In this document: one piece after another, positions 38,897-48,500 of the stretch
Numbering within the stretch: the first letter of the stretch is position 1
How the letters are laid out: each line of letters begins with the position of its first letter
Source of the DNA: Lysobacter sp.
GTDB lineage: Bacteria; Pseudomonadota; Gammaproteobacteria; Xanthomonadales; Xanthomonadaceae
Length of the DNA: 64,000 bases
Direction of reading: 5' to 3'
Assembly (NCBI GenBank): GCA_013141175.1
Contig: JABFRN010000001.1
Coordinates: forward strand, 3,244,001-3,308,000
Program-made: the position numbers and the translations under genes
The notes under the pieces: generated by a model
Databases searched by the model: none
The model's input: the letters and a program-made list of their open reading frames with translations, nothing else
What the model was told of the DNA's origin: nothing

Positions 38897-40141
38897 ATGT
38901 CCGCCCAGTCCTCCACGCCGTCCCGCGCTCGCCTGGCCCTGATCCTCGGCGGTCTGGCCATGATCGGTCCGTTCTCGATCGACACCATGTTTCCGGCGTT
39001 TCCGCAGATCGGCGAACAGTTCGCGGCCGACAAGGTGGCGCTGCAGCAGACGATCAGCGCCTATCTGTTCGCGTATGCGCTGATGAGTCTGGTGCACGGG
39101 CCGCTGTCGGATGCGGTCGGACGAAAACGGGTGATCCTCGGCGGGCTGACGGTGTTCACGCTGGCCTCGGTCGGCTGCGCCCTGTCGACCAGCCTGCCGA
39201 TGCTGCTGGCCTTCCGCGCGCTGCAGGGCATGTCCGCAGGCGTGGGCCTGATCGTCGGCCGCGCGGCGATCCGCGACGTGTTCCAGGGCCAGTACGCGCA
39301 GAAGCTGATGAGCCAGGTGTCGATGATCTTCGGCATCGCGCCCGCGCTGGCGCCGATCATCGGCGGCTGGATCCTCGGCTGGGAACGGTGGCCGGCGATC
39401 TTCTGGTTCCTGGTGCTGTTCTCGCTCGTCCTGCTGCTCGCGACCTGGCTGGCATTGCCGGAAACGCATCCGCCCGAGGCGCGCTTCCGGCCGTCGCCGA
39501 AACAACTGCTGCGCAATCACGGCTACATCTTCCTCAACCGCCGCTTCCAGCGTTTCGCAGCGGCCGGCGGTTTCAATTTCGCGGCGCTCTTCCTGTACAT
39601 CGCGTCGGCGCCGGCGTTCGTGCTGGATCATCTGAAACTGCAGCAGGACCAGTTCGGCTGGTTCTTCGTGCCGACCATCGCCGGCATGGTGTTCGGTTCG
39701 TTCCTGTCGGGTCGCGCAGCGGGGCGGATCAGCGGCACGCGCCTCGCCGGAACAGGTTTTGCACTGTGCGGCTTCGCGGCGGTGTTGAACATCGGCTACA
39801 ACCTGCTGGTACCGCAGCCGTCGATTCCTTGGGCCGTGGTGCCGATGGCGATCAACGCGATGGGCATCTCGCTGGTGTTCCCGATCCTGACCCTCGCCAT
39901 TCTCGACATGTATCCGCGCCAGCGCGGCGCGGCGTCGTCGCTGCAGGCGTTCACCAGTCTGATCCTGCAGTCGACCGTCGCCGGCCTGTTTTCGCCGATG
40001 CTCAGCCACCATCCGATGTGGCTCGCATTGGGCGCGGCGTCGTTCACGCTGATCGGTTTCGTGTTCTGGTGGTGGGAAGTCTCGCGCACGCGCCTGCCGC
40101 CGGAATCCGAGCCCGTCGCCGCCGCGCCGCCGGCGTTGTGA
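38897..40141 (+). CDS. MFS multidrug efflux transporter, Bcr/CflA subfamily
   Basis: A 414-residue protein with 12 TM helices. It begins with ALILGGLAMIGPFSIDTMFPAFPQI, the Bcr/CflA signature with the acidic residue in TM1, followed by the loop motif HGPLSDAVGRKRVILGG and motif C (GIAPALAPIIGGWI). Relatives export bicyclomycin, chloramphenicol, sulphonamides or dipeptides; substrate here unknown. ATG 38897 is the first start after the divergent gcvP promoter. It is divergent from gcvP. Confidence 0.9.
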   Translation: MSAQSSTPSRARLALILGGLAMIGPFSIDTMFPAFPQIGEQFAADKVALQQTISAYLFAYALMSLVHGPLSDAVGRKRVILGGLTVFTLASVGCALSTSLPMLLAFRALQGMSAGVGLIVGRAAIRDVFQGQYAQKLMSQVSMIFGIAPALAPIIGGWILGWERWPAIFWFLVLFSLVLLLATWLALPETHPPEARFRPSPKQLLRNHGYIFLNRRFQRFAAAGGFNFAALFLYIASAPAFVLDHLKLQQDQFGWFFVPTIAGMVFGSFLSGRAAGRISGTRLAGTGFALCGFAAVLNIGYNLLVPQPSIPWAVVPMAINAMGISLVFPILTLAILDMYPRQRGAASSLQAFTSLILQSTVAGLFSPMLSHHPMWLALGAASFTLIGFVFWWWEVSRTRLPPESEPVAAAPPAL

Positions 40142-40283
40142 TCCGAGCGCATTTCGGGCGCGCTCCACATCGCCCGCAGTTGGCCTGCTTTGCGGTCCGG
40201 CTTCGTTGTCCTGTGCAGGGGGAAAGGGTACGGAGCGGCTCGAATCCGTACATTCGACAGGTTACGGTTCAAGGAGATCCGAC

Positions 40284-40487
40284 ATGCCTCAAGATTCCTG
40301 CCAACCCATTCGCGACTTCATCGAACAACTCGACACCGAAATTCGCGAACTCACGGATCTATTGCCGGAATTGCCCCTCAGCCAGCGGCCAGTCACCAAA
40401 CTGCATATCGCCGACCTGAAAAGACAGCGCACGCGAATGAAACGCGCGCTCCAGGCGTGCATGCAGGCGAAAAGAACCGGTGCCTGA
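40284..40487 (+). CDS. Small helical protein of unknown function (67 aa)
   Basis: A 67-residue protein predicted as two helices: an acidic one (FIEQLDTEIRELTDLLPEL) and a basic C-terminal one (KRQRTRMKRALQACMQAKR), a coiled-coil hairpin. It has an excellent AAGGAG site 7 bases before ATG 40284, and upstream an inverted repeat TCGAAT (40240-40245)/ATTCGA (40252-40257) that could be an operator. No family is recognised. The strong translation signal supports it as a real gene. Confidence 0.6.
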   Translation: MPQDSCQPIRDFIEQLDTEIRELTDLLPELPLSQRPVTKLHIADLKRQRTRMKRALQACMQAKRTGA

Positions 40488-40517
40488 ATCGTGAGGGTAA
40501 GATCGGCCGGCGATCGC

Positions 40518-41807
40518 TCAGCCACTGCGATTTTCGTTCCCACGTTTCCACCACAGATGCAGCGGCAGGCCAGCGATCACCAGCACTGCGCCCCAGACCA
40601 GCGCATCCGCGCCGGTGCCGATCAGCGCATAGACGCTGTACAGCAGCGCAAGCGCGGCGACGATCCGGCCGCGCTTGCCGAGCTTCAGCCACGCCGCGCT
40701 GCTGAACACATAGGGCAGCAGCGTCGCGGCGGTGGAGAGCAGGATCGAGAAGGTGAAGACCTTCACCAGCGAGTCGGTGTAGTTGGCGACCACCAGCAGG
40801 CTCGCGAGCAGGGTGCTGACCACGATGCCCATGCGCGGGGTGCCCTGCGCATCGAGTTTGGCGAACGTCTGCGGAAACAGGCCGTCGTGCGCGGCGGCCA
40901 TCGGCAGTTGCGCCGACAGCAGCACCCAGCCGTTGAGCGCGCCGATGCAGGAGATCGCCGCGACCACCGCGATGCCCATGCCAGCCGCCGGCCCCCACAG
41001 CGCTTTCGCGGCATCGGCCATCGGTGCGGTGGAGGTTTTCGCGACATCGGGCGGGAGCAGCCCGAGCACCGCAGTGCAGGCGAGGATGGTCGCGATGCCG
41101 GCCAGCAGCGTGCCGATCAGCGTGGCGCGCGGAATCGTGCGCTCGGCGTCCTGGATCGCACCGGCGGGAATCGTTGCGGCCTCCAAGCCGAGAAACGCCC
41201 ACAGCGTCAGCGCGACGGTGGCGTGGATGGCGGACGCCATCGACAGCGGCGCGTCGCTCGCCAGCGTGTCGTTTGCGGGCCGTAGATATTGCGGGTCGAT
41301 CAGCCAGATCGCGATCCCGCCGAACAGCAGCAGCGGCAGCAGCTTCAGTACGGTGGTGACGATCTGCAGCCGCCCGGCCTCGCGCACGCCGATGAGGTTG
41401 ATCGCCGCGCACAGCCACAGCGCCGCCAGCGCGACCGCCGCACCGCGCACCGGCGAGGCCACCAGCGCCGGAAACAGACTGCCCAGACTGCCGGCGAACG
41501 CCACCGCGATCGCCGCATTGGCGCACCAGATCGAAATCCAGTAACTCCACGCGATGACGAAGCCGACCGTGTCGCCGAACGCCTCGCGCGCATACGCATA
41601 CGGCCCGCCCGCCTGCGCGCCGCGCGCGGCCAGTCGTGAGAACGTCATCGCCAGCAGCAGCGCCCCGCCGAGGGTGATGCCCCAGCCGATCAGACTGATC
41701 GCACCGTAGGGCGCGAGCGAAGCGGGCAGCAGGAACACACCGCTGCCGATCATGTTGCCGGCGACCAGTGCGATCGCGGACCAGAGGCCGAGTGGGCGAG
41801 GGGACAT
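40518..41807 (-). CDS. APC superfamily amino acid permease
   Basis: A 429-residue transporter with 12 TM helices. The N-terminal LWSAIALVAGNMIGSGVFLLPASL is the substrate-binding signature of the basic amino acid/polyamine antiporter group (AdiC/PotE/YjeH-like); AGGPYAYAREAFGDTVGFVIAWSYW and FLGLEAATIPAGAIQDAERTIPRATL complete it. The exact amino acid cannot be told. ATG 41807 with AGGA upstream is preferred over the longer frame to 41849. It follows the GFA-family gene on the same strand after 16 bp. Confidence 0.88.
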   Translation of the reverse strand: MSPRPLGLWSAIALVAGNMIGSGVFLLPASLAPYGAISLIGWGITLGGALLLAMTFSRLAARGAQAGGPYAYAREAFGDTVGFVIAWSYWISIWCANAAIAVAFAGSLGSLFPALVASPVRGAAVALAALWLCAAINLIGVREAGRLQIVTTVLKLLPLLLFGGIAIWLIDPQYLRPANDTLASDAPLSMASAIHATVALTLWAFLGLEAATIPAGAIQDAERTIPRATLIGTLLAGIATILACTAVLGLLPPDVAKTSTAPMADAAKALWGPAAGMGIAVVAAISCIGALNGWVLLSAQLPMAAAHDGLFPQTFAKLDAQGTPRMGIVVSTLLASLLVVANYTDSLVKVFTFSILLSTAATLLPYVFSSAAWLKLGKRGRIVAALALLYSVYALIGTGADALVWGAVLVIAGLPLHLWWKRGNENRSG

Positions 41808-41823
41808 GGCGATTCCTGCGGTA

Positions 41824-42267
41824 TCAGCGGTCGGAGGGGACGACGACATCGCGCGCCCAGAGTGTGCGCCAGCGGTCCACCCTCTCCGCCGGGCTGAGGC
41901 GCTGCGGCGAAGCGATCACCTCCGCAGCGAACACCGCGCGATCCACGAGGCAGCGGGCATTCACGGCGCCGAACCTTTCCGCCTCCGCTTCGAACACGAC
42001 TACTACCGGCACGCCACAATGCGCGCACAGCAGGAATCGGGCGGTTCCGCTGCCCTGCCGTTCGCTGCGCACATCGATCGCATCATCCGCATCGATGCGG
42101 ATGCGTCCGTCGGCATCGGAGACCCAGGCGGCGTCATGGCTGCGGCAGAAGCTGCAATCGCATGCGCGCGGCTGCAGCGAAGAGGGGAGCAGAGCGGTCT
42201 CGAAAACAACGCGGACTTTGCCGCAGTGGCAGCCGCCGTGCAGAACCGCGTTCGCGATCGCGGTCAT
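41824..42267 (-). CDS. GFA family zinc protein (DUF636)
   Basis: A 147-residue protein of the Mss4-like GFA family, named for glutathione-dependent formaldehyde activation, though most members have no proven activity. The zinc ligands are in GGCHCGKVRVVFE, ACDCSFCRSHDAAW and LLCAHCGVPVVV. ATG 42267 overlaps the stop of the broken Rieske gene as ATGA, so the two were coupled in one operon, possibly for C1 or quaternary amine metabolism. Confidence 0.88.
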   Translation of the reverse strand: MTAIANAVLHGGCHCGKVRVVFETALLPSSLQPRACDCSFCRSHDAAWVSDADGRIRIDADDAIDVRSERQGSGTARFLLCAHCGVPVVVVFEAEAERFGAVNARCLVDRAVFAAEVIASPQRLSPAERVDRWRTLWARDVVVPSDR

Positions 42268-43348
42268 TGCGCTTCGCGATACGTGCGACGCAGCAGCTCA
42301 TGGAAATGATGCACCGCGTTCTCGCGCAGCGGATTCAAGCGCCCGGCCTCGTACGAACCGGACGACAAGCCGCGCTGCACGTCCTCGCAGATGCCGATGT
42401 CCTCGTCCTGTACCACATCGCTGAAGGAGAGATCCGCTTCGCGGCGCGCGCGGCCGGCGTCGGAATCGTCGGGCGCGTAGTAGAAATCGAACTCCACCCG
42501 GCAGCGATCCACGCCCTTGGGAATGATGCGGTTGGTCTGCATCCGCCCGGGCAGGATATTCAAGGTCGTGTTCGGCCACAGCCAGTAATACAGCGCATCG
42601 CCGCTGCCGTAGAGCCCTTCGCCGCTTTCCAGCGGGCTGAACTGGAACGAATACCACTCGGCGGTTTCGGTCACGTAGCTGCGGTAATCGAGCATCCGGT
42701 TGAGCTCCGGATGCACGTGCGGCACGTGATAGCCCTCCAGGTAATTGTCGACGTACACCTTCCAGTTGCAGGCGATGTCGTACCCGACGCGGTGATGATG
42801 CGTGAACGATGCGAGATCGCGCTCCGCACCGATCCGCGCATCGATCCCGGCCACGAAGGCCTCGAACGGCGGCGCAAGCGCCTCGTCCACCGCCGCGAAC
42901 ACCAACCCCTGCCACACCCGCACCGCAAGCTGCGGCAATCGGATATCGCCCACATCGAAATCCGCCGCATCGGCCATTTCCGTCGCGGCGCGCAACTGCC
43001 CGTCGAGCGCATACGTCCACCCGTGGTACCGACACCGCAACGACTTCGCCCCCAACCCGTCGCACTGCGCCAGCGGCCCCGCCCGATGCCGGCACACGTT
43101 GTGCATCACCCGGATCACCCCATCCGCCCCCGCACCGCGATCACCGGCAACCCGCCCAGATCGGCGATGGCGTGATCCCCGGCATTGCGCAGTTGGCAGA
43201 GGTGGGCGACCAGCTGCCAGCTGCGGTCGAAGATCAGTTTGCGGTCGAGCGCCACCGTCGCGGGGTCGGCGTAGAAACGCGCCGGGAGGGCGGTGGCGTG
43301 ATCGAGGAGTTGTGGGGTTAGGTCGGTGGGGTGGGTGATGAACGTCAT
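42264..43348 (-). pseudogene. Rieske [2Fe-2S] ring-hydroxylating oxygenase alpha subunit, broken by one frameshift
   Basis: From ATG 43348 the frame reads RFYADPATVALDRKLIFDRSW to GLPVIAVRGRMG and stops; the next frame continues GADGVIRVMHNVCRHRAGPL to the normal C-terminus at 42264. One extra G in the G5 run (43127-43131) would restore a 361-residue protein with Rieske ligands CRH and CRYH, the iron-site EGYHVPHVH and a C-terminal domain like choline/carnitine/glycine-betaine monooxygenases. Since the rest of the sequence looks well conserved, the break is either very recent or a sequencing error in the homopolymer. Confidence 0.8.
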
Positions 43349-43443
43349 GCGGTGAGTATCGCGCAGCGGCTGGGGCGCTGTCAGCCGAAGACGCGAATTG
43401 TCGGAGCACTGTGGAATCCTGTTGGCCGGCTTGTCCGCTTCCG

Positions 43444-43794
43444 CTATGACGTATCGCCGCGCAGCCCAGCCTGCGCCGCGTCCAGCAGCGCCACCGCTTC
43501 GGCCTGTTCGAGGCGCCGCCCGATCGCCCGCCGCACCGTCTGGCTGAATACATCCCAGACCACACTCTCGTACAGTGCCTCTGCCTCGATCCATGTTCGT
43601 TCGCCGTCGGTCCGCAACCGGTCGCCGACGCGGCGCTGGTATTCGGCCAGCACGATGAACCCGGGCGCGTCCACGCCCAGGTCCACTTCCAGCGACTGAC
43701 CAGGCCGAAGCCGTTTCGCGGCCGTGCCGGAAACGCCTGCGATGTGCATCAGCGTGTCCCGCGCAGCGACAAGGAATGCCTTGTGCTCGTCCAT
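43444..43794 (-). CDS. Hypothetical protein next to HTH regulator A
   Basis: A 116-residue soluble protein, helical at both ends with a beta-rich middle (QSLEVDLGVDAPGFIVLAEYQRRVGDRL). It has no signal peptide and no recognised family. The start ATG 43794 lies 16 bp after the stop of the HTH gene on the same strand, preceded by AGGAGG-like AAGGAGGC, so it is probably translated from the same message. It has no obvious counterpart in the right half of the duplicated region. Confidence 0.6.
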   Translation of the reverse strand: MDEHKAFLVAARDTLMHIAGVSGTAAKRLRPGQSLEVDLGVDAPGFIVLAEYQRRVGDRLRTDGERTWIEAEALYESVVWDVFSQTVRRAIGRRLEQAEAVALLDAAQAGLRGDTS

Positions 43795-43810
43795 GCAATG
43801 CCTCCTTCCT

Positions 43811-44356
43811 TCACTTGAGCAGATCGGTGGCCGGCACCCCGTAGTAGCGGCCCAGCTCCCGGGCGATCCGATAGCGCACCATGCGGCCCAATTCCACGCG
43901 CTTGATCGTGGCCAGCCCGATCTGGATCTGGCGGCGCCAGCAGTCGTCGGCCATCTCCTGCTGGCTCAGCATGTTGGCATCGCGAAGCCGGCGCAGCTTG
44001 GCGGCGTCGAGCTGCACGCAGCCTTTGTGCAGCAATCTCGAATGCGCCAGCGGCGTAACGGGCGGATCTTCAGGCGGAGATTCGCCCTCATGGCGCGCGG
44101 GCAACGCGGAAACGGTCATCGTAGGTAGCGTTACGCTGTGCGCGACGGCATCCGGCGACACGGTCGGAGGTACCTGCATATGCGGTGCTGACGAGGCAGG
44201 TGTAGTCTCGCCGGGAGGTGTGAAGCCCGGTGTCGTGTCTGCCGAAGGAAGCGGATTCACCAGCGAGGCTGCATCGGCGGGCGTCAGGGAAGTGGACGGA
44301 CGGCTGCTGTCGAACACGCTGAACGGTGTGTCGGAATCGGGAAGTTTGAAATCCAT
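43811..44356 (-). CDS. XRE-like HTH regulator A with a disordered N-terminus
   Basis: A 181-residue protein. Residues 1-100 are rich in Pro, Ser and Thr and probably disordered. The C-terminal 65 residues form an HTH of XRE/cro-like layout: LRRLRDANMLSQQEMADDCWRR, then IGLATIKRVELGRMVRYRIARELGRYYGV. The protein encoded at 51113-51499 has the same domain (QQ.(L/M)ADDCWRR, TIKR.ELGR.VR(F/Y)RIARE), so the two are paralogues. ATG 44356 has AGGA upstream; a longer frame reaches 44389. A 44468-44489 direct repeat lies upstream. Confidence 0.72.
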   Translation of the reverse strand: MDFKLPDSDTPFSVFDSSRPSTSLTPADAASLVNPLPSADTTPGFTPPGETTPASSAPHMQVPPTVSPDAVAHSVTLPTMTVSALPARHEGESPPEDPPVTPLAHSRLLHKGCVQLDAAKLRRLRDANMLSQQEMADDCWRRQIQIGLATIKRVELGRMVRYRIARELGRYYGVPATDLLK

Positions 44357-44467
44357 GAGAGCGTTCCTGTTGGAAGTGGCGTCGGCCATCGTTGGGATGG
44401 CATCTACCCCGCAACCACATGCAGCGCGGGGCAGGTCCGACCCTGCCCATTTCCACTTCAGCGAACC

Positions 44468-44489
44468 TTACGGATTGCTTACGATTCGT
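44468..44489. promoter_or_regulatory. Candidate operator: direct repeat TTACG.ATT with 11-bp period
   Basis: TTACGGATTGC (44468-44478) and TTACGATTCGT (44479-44489) repeat with one helical turn. OmpR/CadC-type winged-helix proteins bind such tandem sites, and two regulators of that class are encoded nearby. It lies about 112-133 bp upstream of HTH regulator A. This is a motif guess from one site. Confidence 0.3.
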
Positions 44490-44679
44490 ATGTCTTTGAT
44501 TTTCTGTTGAATTTAATCTGATGGTCAGGCGGTAAGGAACCACGCGGACATCGATCGGACGGGCCAAAGGCATCGCCGAAAGGGATGAAACAGACGATCT
44601 TGATGAATCGAAGGCCGCACTGTCGGCTCGGCGTACTGCGACTGGCAACGACGGACCGGATTCGAATAGCGGAACGAAT

Positions 44680-44701
44680 AAGCCCCGCGTGAGCGGGGCT
44701 T
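44680..44701. terminator. Hairpin terminator after the 44803-45420 gene
   Basis: AAGCCCCGC (44680-44688), GTGA loop, GCGGGGCTT (44693-44701). On the minus strand it follows the small-protein gene by about 100 bp, with only a weak T-rich tail (TTATTCG). Confidence 0.6.
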
Positions 44702-44802
44702 GATTACAGGATCAATAGATATTCGCCTTGTGCTGGTCGACCCCCTTGTTTTTAATTTCAGATTTGATTCGCTTGATCGCCGTTGGCTTCAACTTTGGGC
44801 GG

Positions 44803-45420
44803 TTACGGCTTTTTCGGAGGGTCATTTCCAACTTGCGGATCGCAATCATATGCGTGGTTGGTTTTGTCGGCCAAGTCATCGATGAGAATCGAGAATTCGA
44901 TGTCCTCTCCACGCTTCAGGCTGAAATGAATGAAAACATGCCGCGGTTCCTTGATGTCCTGACGGATTTCGGTGGCGCCGGCTTTGAATGTGAGATCCAC
45001 TTCCTCGGAATCCGGTCCGCTGAGGCAGCAGGCTTCCACGATCGCGCCCTGAGTATTGCATTTCAGGCCGGCAAACCCGAACTTCTGGGAAAGAAAAGGG
45101 TCGTTGAGTAACTCGGTATTGATCACGAGTATCTGACGGATTTTGTCGGTGTTGAATCTGATATTCGGTTTGGAGGACACAAGGTCTGTAGTACCGAGCG
45201 TTGGACCGGCTGCGTACAGGACAAGTTTGCAGTGCTCGTGGCTTTTGGCTCCAATGAGATCCACATCGATTTTGTCGAGGAATTTTTCGAGCGAGGAAGA
45301 CTCTCTCTTCGACAAAATTTGTAGAGATTGCATGAAATCAGGAAAGGATTTCGGTGGGATTGGTGCTAAAGAAACTTGAAATTCCGACTTCGTGACGTGA
45401 GGAATGGAATCTTGCGGCAT
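44803..45420 (-). CDS. Cassette small protein A (C-terminal CDPQ..NDP.K.P signature)
   Basis: A 205-residue soluble protein without signal peptide or TM segment, encoded by AT-richer DNA than the flanks. The sequence is beta-rich from residue 55 on. Its last residues, CDPQVGNDPPKKP, match CDPQASNDPIKNP at the end of the 52583-52996 product, and the preceding 30 residues share a weaker hydrophobic pattern (IEF.I.I vs IDFGVFV). Both genes lie directly downstream of an nSTAND regulator, so they are equivalent members of the two cassette halves. ATG 45420 follows AAGGGGG. Function unknown. Confidence 0.65.
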   Translation of the reverse strand: MPQDSIPHVTKSEFQVSLAPIPPKSFPDFMQSLQILSKRESSSLEKFLDKIDVDLIGAKSHEHCKLVLYAAGPTLGTTDLVSSKPNIRFNTDKIRQILVINTELLNDPFLSQKFGFAGLKCNTQGAIVEACCLSGPDSEEVDLTFKAGATEIRQDIKEPRHVFIHFSLKRGEDIEFSILIDDLADKTNHAYDCDPQVGNDPPKKP

Positions 45421-45518
45421 TGCTAAACCCCCCTTATTGTTGTGGCCTGACTAACTTTGATGGTTTGGGATACGGATGGGTGTGTTGCGGCGACAAGAAT
45501 TCCAGCAAAAGCTTCTAG

Positions 45519-48500
45519 TCATGGGTTCATTTCGGTATCGTTATGACATGGCGGCCTGCTCTTGCCAGGGGAAATGGCAGAATTCCGATACCCTGAAGAC
45601 TCGAGTCGATTCGCCCAGTCGCAAGGAATGGCGCGGGAGTCCAGTAGATCGGTGGCACGGACTTTGAATGCAACGACCTGGATGTCGTCGTCTCTGTTCA
45701 AGTGGTCCAAGTACGTCATTGCCTCAACGGCATCACGGTTTTTTCCAGGTTCTGTATGGCCGGGCGTGAGTGAATGCTTGGCTCTCACGAGCAACGCATC
45801 TACGAGCGCAAATCTCGCATATCGATCGGAGGTATTGAGTTCTACCAGTTTTCGCAGCGCTTCGATCGATTTTTCCATAAATAGCTTGTTGGCGTTTTTT
45901 GCGTCGACACCATGAGTGTCGTACAAGGATTGTCTGAAGTTGATCGTTGCGGCCATCCTTTTCCAAGAGCTTGGTGACGATGGCTTGGGATCAAGAACGG
46001 CCATGGCTGCTCTCAAATGATCTTCGTTGGCAGGCCAATCCTCACGAGCGATGGCGATAGTGCTTGCCATCAAATGAGCATTGGCGAGAAAGCCGGCCAA
46101 AGAATCGTTCCCTGGTTCCATCCTGCGGAGAAAGGCAAGGTGCTGGATTGATCTGGAAATGCTTTTTTCAGCCAACATGGTTTCGCCCAGGTCGAGTTCG
46201 ATAGCGGCTTGGAATTGCATCAGATTGGCGAGTTGGCGCTCCCAATCCCTTGCGTCGGGCTTGTCTTTCAGCAGCGCCTGTATTGCCTGGATCGCACCCG
46301 AATAACATTTGCGCGCCACCTGGAGCTTCCCCATTTTGGCGTAGGTGCGGCAGATGAGAGAATCGGTCACGGCCATTTCGAATCGAAGAGTGGCATCTTC
46401 ATTTCGTACTGCAAGTGCCTGTTTCTTGAGCTGGTTGGATCGGAGGTAATGCTCGACGGCTTGCGGGTAATGGCCCAGTTCATCCTCGATCGAACCGAGG
46501 TTTGTCAGCGCGTAGGATCTTTGGATATGGCTTTCATGATCGTTCGGGTAAGCGGATGTCAACCGCTCGCTGAGACTCTCATACTCCAGCCACGCCTCCC
46601 TCGCGCCCTTCAGGTCGCCTTGCCGCTTGCGAAGTTTGCCAAGCCAGGCCGCAGCTTGCCCGGCTTCGTTGAGGACGAGGCTGGACCTTGGGTCAATGTC
46701 CACCGCGCGCTTTGAAAGATCGACAGAGCGTCGGATCAGTGTTTCGGCGTCTTGCAACTGATTTTGCTCCATCCGGACTTCACCCAGCTTCCTCGATGCA
46801 CGGGAGCAGATGACCATGTCGTTCGCGGACATGTTGCTGTCGCCGAGACCATCGCAGTATTCCAGAACCTTCGTGCTGACATTCTCGATCAGTACGAGGT
46901 TGCCGGAAGGGTCGATCTCATCGGTGAATTCGCCGATCACGACCGTGAGTTCGGACAGCTTGTTCCGCTGCATATTCGCCAGAAAAGCCATCGAGCAGGA
47001 GATGATCGCGAGCACTGTCAGCGCGGCTACGGCCCCGGCGCGCAGGCGACGATTCCGCAGTCTGCGTTGATTGGAACGTGCCAGGAATTCACGCTCGTCA
47101 TCGGTCAAAGGCATGATGACGTGGGCAGGCGCTTCCGACACTTCAATTGCTTCCATCAGCGGCGTGCCCGCATTCAGCAAGTAGTCGTGCGCACGGCCGG
47201 AGATGAGCCATCGCTTGGTCGCGATTTCCAAGCGCGCCCTGGCTTGGAGCAGACGTTGATTCCTTTCGATCCATTCCTTGATGACCGGCCATTGGCGTAG
47301 CAAGGCCTCGTGTGCGACACCGAAAAATGCGTGTCCATCGTCGAAGTCGGTCGCGAACAAACGTCCTTGAATGAATGCTTCGACCAGAACGCGTGCATCG
47401 TTGTCGAGCGTGTCGATCGCGACGCGCCGTCCACCGACGAAATCGTTTTCGGCCTGGACGACGATCAATTTCGCCAGCACAGTGTCCAGTGTGCGCTTGG
47501 CGCTGTCCGGCAGGGCGCGGAACACTGCATCGGCACGGTGCGCGATGGCGCCGCCGATGCGGCCGATGGCTTCATATGCGGCGTATGTGAGGGTGTTGTC
47601 GTCGGTCCGGCGTTCGTAAAGCGCTTGGAGAGCATGCTGCAGTAAGGGTAGAACATCCGGCCGTTCGACCGAATCGGCGAGCATGGTGTCGTCGAGCCGC
47701 TGGCGGGTGATGGCATTGATGCCGAATTTCAGGCCTGCCTGCCATGCAGGGGTGCGGATGATCTCCGCGATTTCTCCGCGTTCCGGCGCTAGGACATCGA
47801 TATGGCCGCAGCCGGTCTTGAGTGCGGTCAGCTTGGGCAGGGCCTGGGAAAGCTCTGGATAGCAATCGCCCCTAGCGATCATCACTACCAACGTTCGCGG
47901 TGTATCGCAAATCGCTTGGAGCACACGTTCGAATGCCGCCGTGGCGTTGGGGTCGTGTCCCGGGGCGACCAACGCCTCCGCGTGATCGATGGTCAACAGA
48001 AGATGCGCGTGTGGCTGTGCACCGCGCACAGGATGGCAACGAAAGGCATGCTCGATGGTTGGGGCGACCGATTCTGGCGCTTCGGTCAGATGAAGCTTCA
48101 AATCCTCGGCGGGCCTGGAGAGAAATATCGGGCGATCGCCCAAGAACCAGCTGGAAAGCGCAGCCGCAAGCTGCAGCATGGGATCTCCGGCAGGCGATGT
48201 GGCGAGATCGCAATCCGCAACAGTCAGCGCCTCCAGTCCGCCGAAACCGCCTGGCGTGGTCATGAACGGTAGCGCACCCGCGCGCAGTAGCGACGACTTT
48301 CCGCAGCCGCTGGCGCCGACGATCAACACGAACCGTCGTTCCAGATCAATCTGGGCGCGCATGGCGCCGAACAGTTCCGCGATCATGCGGTCACGCCCGG
48401 AGAATACTTGCGCGTGGTCGGAGTCGAATGCGGAAAGGCCGACGAATGGACTGCCTCTCGTCCATGCTTCGGTCTGTTTCGGCAGGTGGTGATAATCGTC

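Larger units (their letters stand above)
44357..44802. other. AT-rich intergenic region upstream of HTH regulator A
   Basis: No credible gene in 446 bp. It is visibly richer in A/T than the flanks. It holds the promoter of HTH regulator A, the TTACG direct repeat (44468-44489) and the terminator at 44680-44701 for the next gene upstream. Short minus-strand ORFs here have no binding sites. Confidence 0.5.

Noticed and set aside
43115-43140. Programmed frameshifting in the Rieske gene
   Set aside because: No canonical slippery heptamer with downstream structure was seen; a simple indel in G5 explains it.
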